From positions 386,696 through 450,695 of the forward strand of contig NZ_AZSU01000002.1 of the NCBI RefSeq assembly GCF_000511955.1: a stretch of 64,000 nt of DNA, given 5' to 3'. The position numbers and the translations under genes were made by a program. The DNA is from [Clostridium] ultunense DSM 10521. GTDB lineage: Bacteria > Bacillota > Clostridia > Tissierellales > Tepidimicrobiaceae. Under the pieces are notes generated by a model that did not search any database, was not told the DNA's origin, and saw only the letters and a list, made by a program, of their open reading frames with translations. Of this stretch, positions 59,411 to 64,000 are shown in pieces; position 1 is the stretch's first letter; every line of letters starts with the position of its first letter.

Positions 59411-60451
59411 ATGGAAAACAAAGGTATATTTATGAGCGGTACAAATAATATGGTCTGGAAAAGCCTACCTATGCCTAAAATTCAAGAAGATGATGTTTTA
59501 GTACAAATAGAAGCTGTAGGAGTATGTGGTTCAGATTTACATTATTATCAATATGGTAAAATTGGAGAGTTTGTTGTTGATGGAGATCTTATACTGGGTC
59601 ATGAAGCGACAGGGAAAGTTATAGAGGTTGGTAATAATGTAAAGAATCTTAAAGTTGGTGATAGAGTAGCTTTAGAACCAGGGAAAACTTGTGGCAAATG
59701 TGAATATTGTAAAAATGGCTTGTACAATCTTTGCCCAGATGTGGAATTCTTTGCTACACCCCCTTATCATGGCGTTTTTACCAATTATGTAGCGCATCCA
59801 GAAGATATGTGTTTTAAGTTGCCAGATAATGTTTCAAGTGTAGAAGGTGCTTTAGTGGAACCGTTATCTGTTGGACTTCATGCTACAGGATTAGGTGGAG
59901 TAGAATTAGGTGATACAGTTGTAATTTTTGGTACTGGGTGTATCGGACTTTCAACTTTATTAGCAAGTAAAGCAAGAGGGGCTTCCACTATTATAGTAGT
60001 AGATATGCTAGAAAACAGATTGGAAAAGGCAAAAAAATTAGGGGCAACTCATATTATAAATGCTAAGGAAGTTAAAGTAGTAGAAGAAATATTGACTTTA
60101 ACTGAACAAAAAGGAGCTCATGTAGTAATAGAGACCGCAGGAGCTATTGCTACGGTAAAACAAACGGTAGATGTTTTAAAAACTGCAGGTACTATAGTTA
60201 TGGTAGGTATGACTCCTAAGGATGAAATCGAATTTAATTTTATGAAATTGATGAATAAGGAAGGACAGATTAAGACCATTTTCCGCTATAGGAATTTGTA
60301 TCCAGTTGCTATAAATGCTATTTCTAGCGGTGATATTAATGTTAGGGATATAGTAAGCCATGAATTCGATTTTGAAAATACAAAAGAAGCTTTCGATTAT
60401 ATAATTAAGAATCCAGATGAAGTGGTAAAGGCTGTAATTACAATGAAATAG
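59411..60451 (+). CDS. Zinc-dependent polyol dehydrogenase (xylitol/sorbitol type)
   Basis: 346 residues, medium-chain dehydrogenase. Catalytic zinc: VGVCGSDLHYYQYG and GHEATGKVIEVG; structural zinc loop with four cysteines CGKCEYCKNGLYNLC; cofactor motif VIFGTGCIGLSTLLASKARG. Oxidises a polyol to a ketose with NAD. Since a xylulokinase follows, xylitol or D-arabitol, giving xylulose, is the best guess. AAAGGAGG before the ATG. Confidence 0.92.
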   Translation: MENKGIFMSGTNNMVWKSLPMPKIQEDDVLVQIEAVGVCGSDLHYYQYGKIGEFVVDGDLILGHEATGKVIEVGNNVKNLKVGDRVALEPGKTCGKCEYCKNGLYNLCPDVEFFATPPYHGVFTNYVAHPEDMCFKLPDNVSSVEGALVEPLSVGLHATGLGGVELGDTVVIFGTGCIGLSTLLASKARGASTIIVVDMLENRLEKAKKLGATHIINAKEVKVVEEILTLTEQKGAHVVIETAGAIATVKQTVDVLKTAGTIVMVGMTPKDEIEFNFMKLMNKEGQIKTIFRYRNLYPVAINAISSGDINVRDIVSHEFDFENTKEAFDYIIKNPDEVVKAVITMK

Positions 60452-60472
60452 ACTTTAAGGGAAGGGATATAG

Positions 60473-61939
60473 ATGTACTTTATTGGAATTGATATTGGAA
60501 CCTCATCAGTAAAAATAATTGCCATTGATGAACTAGGAAAGATAATAAAATCAGTCACCAGAGAATATCCTATTTATTTTCCTAAGCCTATGTGGTCAGA
60601 ACAGTACCCGGAGGATTGGTGGAATAAGACTATAGAAGGACTTGAAGAATTACTTGAAGGTATTGATAGGAGTGAAGTTAAGGCCATAAGCATGAGTGGG
60701 CAGATGCATGGATTAGTTATTCTCGATGAAAGGGATCAAGTGATTAGACCAGCCATACTATGGAATGACCAAAGAACTGAAGATGAATGCTCATACTTGA
60801 ATGATGTAATTGGCAGAGAAAATATTTCTAAATGGACTGGTAATATTGCATTAACAGGGTTTACTGCTCCTAAATTACTATGGCTAAAGAAAAACGAACC
60901 AGATAACTTTAAAAAGATAGAAAAAATTATGTTACCTAAGGATTATATAGCATATAAGATGAGTGGGGTATTTGCTACAGATTTTTCTGATGCTTCAGGT
61001 ACATTATATTTAGATGTTAAAAATAGAAAATGGTCACAAAATATGCTGGATATTCTAAATATAACTATATCACAGCTACCTAAGCTTTATAACTCCTATG
61101 AGGTTATAGGAAAAATAAAAGGGGAACTGGCCCATAGATTAGGCCTTAATAAAGATGTAAAAATTGTAATAGGCGGTGGCGATCAGGCAGTTGCTGCTGT
61201 AGGCGGAGGAGTAGTGGGTAAAGATCAATGTTCAGTATCTTTAGGAACCTCAGGGGTGGTTTTTGCAAATTCTAATGAATTTGCTGTGGATAAAGCTAAT
61301 AGATTACATTCCTTTTGTAATGCAAGTAGCAGTTATCATGTAATGGGTGTTACCTTGGCAGCAGCTGCTTCGTTGAAATGGTGGGTTGAAAACATAAACA
61401 AATCTAAGAATTATGATAGTATCATAAATGAAATTAAAGATTCAGATTTAGATAATCAGGTATTTTTCCTACCTTATTTAATGGGGGAAAGAACACCTCA
61501 TAATGATCCATATGCAAGAGGGACTTTTATAGGGATGGATATGACTACTCAAAGGGAAGATATGACCCTTGCAGTATTGGAAGGTGTAGCTTTTTCCTTG
61601 AGAGATATTTTTGAAATTATGAAGGAAATGAAAATCAATATTTCTGAGATTACTATAAATGGCGGTGGCGCTAGAAATTATTTTTGGTGTCAAATTATAG
61701 CTGATGTATTAAATGTGAAAGTTAATAAGGTAAATTCAGATGATGGTCCGGCATATGGAGCTGCGATTTTAGCAACGGTAGGGTATGGATTATTTGATTC
61801 TGTAGATGAGGCATGTGAAAACTTTATAAAAACAACTCATACAATTTATCCAGATGGCAATAAGGTAGCTTTATATGATGTAAAATACAACAAATATAGA
61901 CAAATTTATCCATGTTTGAAGGAATTATTCAGAAAGTAG
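60473..61939 (+). CDS. xylB: Xylulokinase
   Basis: 488 residues, FGGY kinase family. FIGIDIGTSSVKIIAID, SMSGQMHGLVILDE (the MHG loop usual in xylulokinases), ILWNDQRTEDEC, VIGGGDQAVAAVGGGVV, GERTPHNDPYARGTFIGM, and INGGGARNYFWCQIIADV. Phosphorylates xylulose to xylulose 5-phosphate for the pentose phosphate pathway. Last gene of the operon; terminator follows. Confidence 0.93.
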   Translation: MYFIGIDIGTSSVKIIAIDELGKIIKSVTREYPIYFPKPMWSEQYPEDWWNKTIEGLEELLEGIDRSEVKAISMSGQMHGLVILDERDQVIRPAILWNDQRTEDECSYLNDVIGRENISKWTGNIALTGFTAPKLLWLKKNEPDNFKKIEKIMLPKDYIAYKMSGVFATDFSDASGTLYLDVKNRKWSQNMLDILNITISQLPKLYNSYEVIGKIKGELAHRLGLNKDVKIVIGGGDQAVAAVGGGVVGKDQCSVSLGTSGVVFANSNEFAVDKANRLHSFCNASSSYHVMGVTLAAAASLKWWVENINKSKNYDSIINEIKDSDLDNQVFFLPYLMGERTPHNDPYARGTFIGMDMTTQREDMTLAVLEGVAFSLRDIFEIMKEMKINISEITINGGGARNYFWCQIIADVLNVKVNKVNSDDGPAYGAAILATVGYGLFDSVDEACENFIKTTHTIYPDGNKVALYDVKYNKYRQIYPCLKELFRK

Positions 61940-61977
61940 ATAAATGTGATTGTTGATTGTTAATAGAGTTAATAGTA

Positions 61978-62020
61978 CTCGGATGGGGCACAGAATCTCC
62001 ATCCGAGATTTTATTTATTT
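61978..62020 (+). terminator. Terminator of the pentitol operon
   Basis: CTCGGATGG pairs with CCATCCGAG, followed by ATTTTATTTATTTTTG. Confidence 0.87.
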
Positions 62021-62100
62021 TTGTTTTGTATAAACTATATTGGGGTACCATAATAATCACTATAATAGATAATTTGATCATAAATTTTGGGGGAATATAA

Positions 62101-63597
62101 TTGAAATCTATGATGGAGAAGGCATATAAATCTGCTAGATTTATTATTATATTTGGTATATTAAATAGAATTCTAACCTTTGTAAAAGAAGCATTAATAG
62201 CTTCCAAAATAGGCTGTTGTTTTGAAACGGATGCCTATTTTACAGCTTTTGTGGCAGCTACTCTATTAGCTGAAATAATTGGAGAAGGGATTAGTACTGG
62301 TATGGTACCTATATTACTGAAAATTGAGGAAAAGGAAGGAAGTTGGAGGAAAGTAGACTATGTAAATAATTTACTTCATATGGTTATTATTCTTTCTATA
62401 CTATTAATGGTACTTGGTTGGGTTTTATCCCCAGTAGTAGTTAGAGTTTTAGCTAAAGGGTTTGTTGGTGAAGAATTTAAAGCCACAGTAAATCTTATGA
62501 AAATAGGTTTACCCATTGGCATTTTTATAATAATAAGGGCAGTATTTATAGCATATTTACAAAGTTTCCATGCTTTTAAAGCTGGTACTAAATCCTGGAT
62601 TTATTATAATATAGTATATTTAATATATTTGGTCGCTTTAAATAAATATGGAGTTTATGGATTGATGGTAGCAGGTATACTAGCTTCTGCTGTACAATTG
62701 TATTCGGTAATACCTGCTTCTATACATTTAGGATATAGATATGAAAGGATATTAGATTTTAAAAATGCCTATATAAAGGAATTTGGGATAATGTTTATGC
62801 CCATAGTCATAGGCATTTCCATAAATAGGGTTAATGTAGTAGTAGATAAATCAATAGCCTCTACATTGACTACCGGTTCTATTTCTTGGTTAAACTATGC
62901 TAATGATATTATTCAATTGGTTTTAGGAATATTTATTACTGCCATAGTGACTGTACTATTTCCTATAATATCCCAAGAATACAATAGAGAAAATATCGAA
63001 TCCTTGAAATCTGCCATGAAAAAGGGAACTAAAATTATCCTTTCCATAGCTGTACCGGCTACAGTAATATTAGTAACATTATCTGAACCTATAGTAAAAC
63101 TATTATTTGAAAGGGGAGAATTTGGACCAACTGCAACTTTAATGACCTCAAGGGCATTAACCTATTATGCTTTAGGTCTTGGAGGCATGGCCCTGGTATT
63201 GGTATTAACAAAGGTACACTATGCAATGCATGACTCCATAACGCCTATGGTTTCTTCAGCAGTAGGGGTGTTGGCCAATTTAGTATTAAATATAATATTA
63301 TCTAAATATATGGGAGTAAAGGGTTTAGCCCTAGCTACTAGCATATCCACGACTTTAGTCACAGTATTGTTGATAAAAGACCTAAATAAGCGAATAAAAG
63401 TTATAGATATCCACAGAGATATTAAGATTTTTATTAAATTTGTAATAGCGGCAGGTATTATGGCAGTAGCAATTTTATTCGTCTATAATTCAATGGAAGG
63501 AATTAATATTACAGGAAATATAATAAGGATTTTAATACCTGCAATGGCAGGACTATTGGCTTATATGGGAACGGCTTTTAAACTATTTAGAGTCTAA
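62101..63597 (+). CDS. MurJ-like lipid flippase, second copy
   Basis: 498 residues, same family as the product of 52767-54308: VKEALIASKIG, CFETDAYFTAFVAATLL, GISTGMVPILLKIE, LAKGFVGEEF and LFERGEFGPTATLMTSRALTYY. Start is TTG behind GGGGGA; an ATG three codons in is the alternative. Its 3' end overlaps the convergent EamA-type gene by 15 bases. It may flip a different lipid-linked glycan from the first copy. Confidence 0.88.
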   Translation: MKSMMEKAYKSARFIIIFGILNRILTFVKEALIASKIGCCFETDAYFTAFVAATLLAEIIGEGISTGMVPILLKIEEKEGSWRKVDYVNNLLHMVIILSILLMVLGWVLSPVVVRVLAKGFVGEEFKATVNLMKIGLPIGIFIIIRAVFIAYLQSFHAFKAGTKSWIYYNIVYLIYLVALNKYGVYGLMVAGILASAVQLYSVIPASIHLGYRYERILDFKNAYIKEFGIMFMPIVIGISINRVNVVVDKSIASTLTTGSISWLNYANDIIQLVLGIFITAIVTVLFPIISQEYNRENIESLKSAMKKGTKIILSIAVPATVILVTLSEPIVKLLFERGEFGPTATLMTSRALTYYALGLGGMALVLVLTKVHYAMHDSITPMVSSAVGVLANLVLNIILSKYMGVKGLALATSISTTLVTVLLIKDLNKRIKVIDIHRDIKIFIKFVIAAGIMAVAILFVYNSMEGINITGNIIRILIPAMAGLLAYMGTAFKLFRV

Positions 63598-64000
63598 AAA
63601 GTTTGTTCCCAATACCCCAGCAACAATTAAAATGGAGCCGATAATATGGTAAGAGTACAATTTTTCTCCTAGAATTAGGGCGCCAGCCAATATAGAAATA
63701 ATGGTACCTAAGTTGGAAAACACGCTCATTTTAGAAGCTTGGATTTTAGATAAAATATAATTAGTAAGCAAAGATGTGCATAAAGAGGATAATACTCCAA
63801 GGTATAATATGGCTAAAACAAAATCTATATTTCCTAATGGTGCCAAAAAACTGCCAACTGTACCATTTATCAAATTTTTTACAAAGGCAACTATATTGAA
63901 AGCAATGAAACTGATAATAATCATTATATAGCTTAGCTCTATACCGCTAAAATCCTTGGTTAAAATCCTAGCCAATACGCTATATCCGGAAAAAGATAGT
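63583..64000 (-). CDS. EamA/DMT-family transporter, partial (5' end beyond window)
   Basis: The frame stays open to the window edge, so only the C-terminal half (about 139 residues) is visible. Five hydrophobic segments and the second EamA repeat (YLGVLSSLCTSLLTNYILSK, then NLGTIISILAGALILGEKL with the GE motif) identify the drug/metabolite transporter superfamily. Substrate unknown. Convergent with the second MurJ-like gene. Confidence 0.85.
   Translation of the reverse strand, partial: LSFSGYSVLARILTKDFSGIELSYIMIIISFIAFNIVAFVKNLINGTVGSFLAPLGNIDFVLAILYLGVLSSLCTSLLTNYILSKIQASKMSVFSNLGTIISILAGALILGEKLYSYHIIGSILIVAGVLGTNFLDSK

Noticed and set aside
1..64000. CRISPR arrays, tRNA, rRNA, prophage or replication origin
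   Set aside because: Reading through showed no regularly spaced repeats, tRNA-like cloverleaf ends, rRNA sequence or phage gene runs; a dedicated scan was not possible.

Overview
The window is AT-rich, densely coded DNA with short gaps, strong AGGAGG-type ribosome sites and many ATGA overlaps. The gene content (anaerobic Ni-CO dehydrogenase, molybdenum hydroxylase with selenium-type maturation factors, histidine and purine breakdown enzymes, carbamate kinase, lipoprotein-based ABC importers, LysM and S-layer-like secreted proteins) points to a Gram-positive anaerobic, amino-acid- or purine-fermenting clostridium, possibly of the Tissierellales type. The lineage is an inference. I saw no rRNA, tRNA, CRISPR array or prophage.

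Layout. 1-1.9 kb: the tail of a TPR protein and a decayed BCCT transporter. 2-14 kb: a three-subunit molybdenum hydroxylase, a long urocanate hydratase, maturation factors YqeB and XdhC, a ModE-like regulator, a FecBCD-type ABC importer (perhaps for molybdate) and formimidoyltransferase. 14-20 kb: two secreted LysM-anchored nucleotidases with a RAYT-type transposase between them, then a P1 peptidase. 20-24 kb: a ribose-type ABC importer coupled to a divergent pseudouridine-5'-phosphate glycosidase homologue. 24-28 kb: an Rrf2 regulator and a CooS-CooF-flavoprotein operon with a shared operator-like motif. 28-36 kb: a complete Gram-positive version of the uncharacterised E. coli yhf system (yhfZ, Y, U, T, php, S, X, W) with two matching palindromic operators. 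36-44 kb: carbamate kinase, a chemoreceptor on the minus strand, and a branched-chain amino-acid type (Liv) ABC operon. 44-49 kb: two secreted proteins with S-layer-like and PrcB-like domains under TGTAAY repeats, followed by a cupin-PocR-LytS type histidine kinase and its AraC-type response regulator. 49-53 kb: glyA, an M20 amidohydrolase, and a DUF3100 membrane protein with a small partner. 53-64 kb: two MurJ-like flippases around a LacI-controlled pentitol operon (ABC importer, polyol dehydrogenase, xylulokinase), ending in a partial EamA transporter.

The strongest candidates for undescribed biology are the yhf operon with its operator pair; the CO dehydrogenase whose usual active-site lysine position reads as glutamine; the transporter-coupled PsuG-like enzyme; and a strong intrinsic terminator lying inside a coding region just upstream of a sensor-kinase gene.
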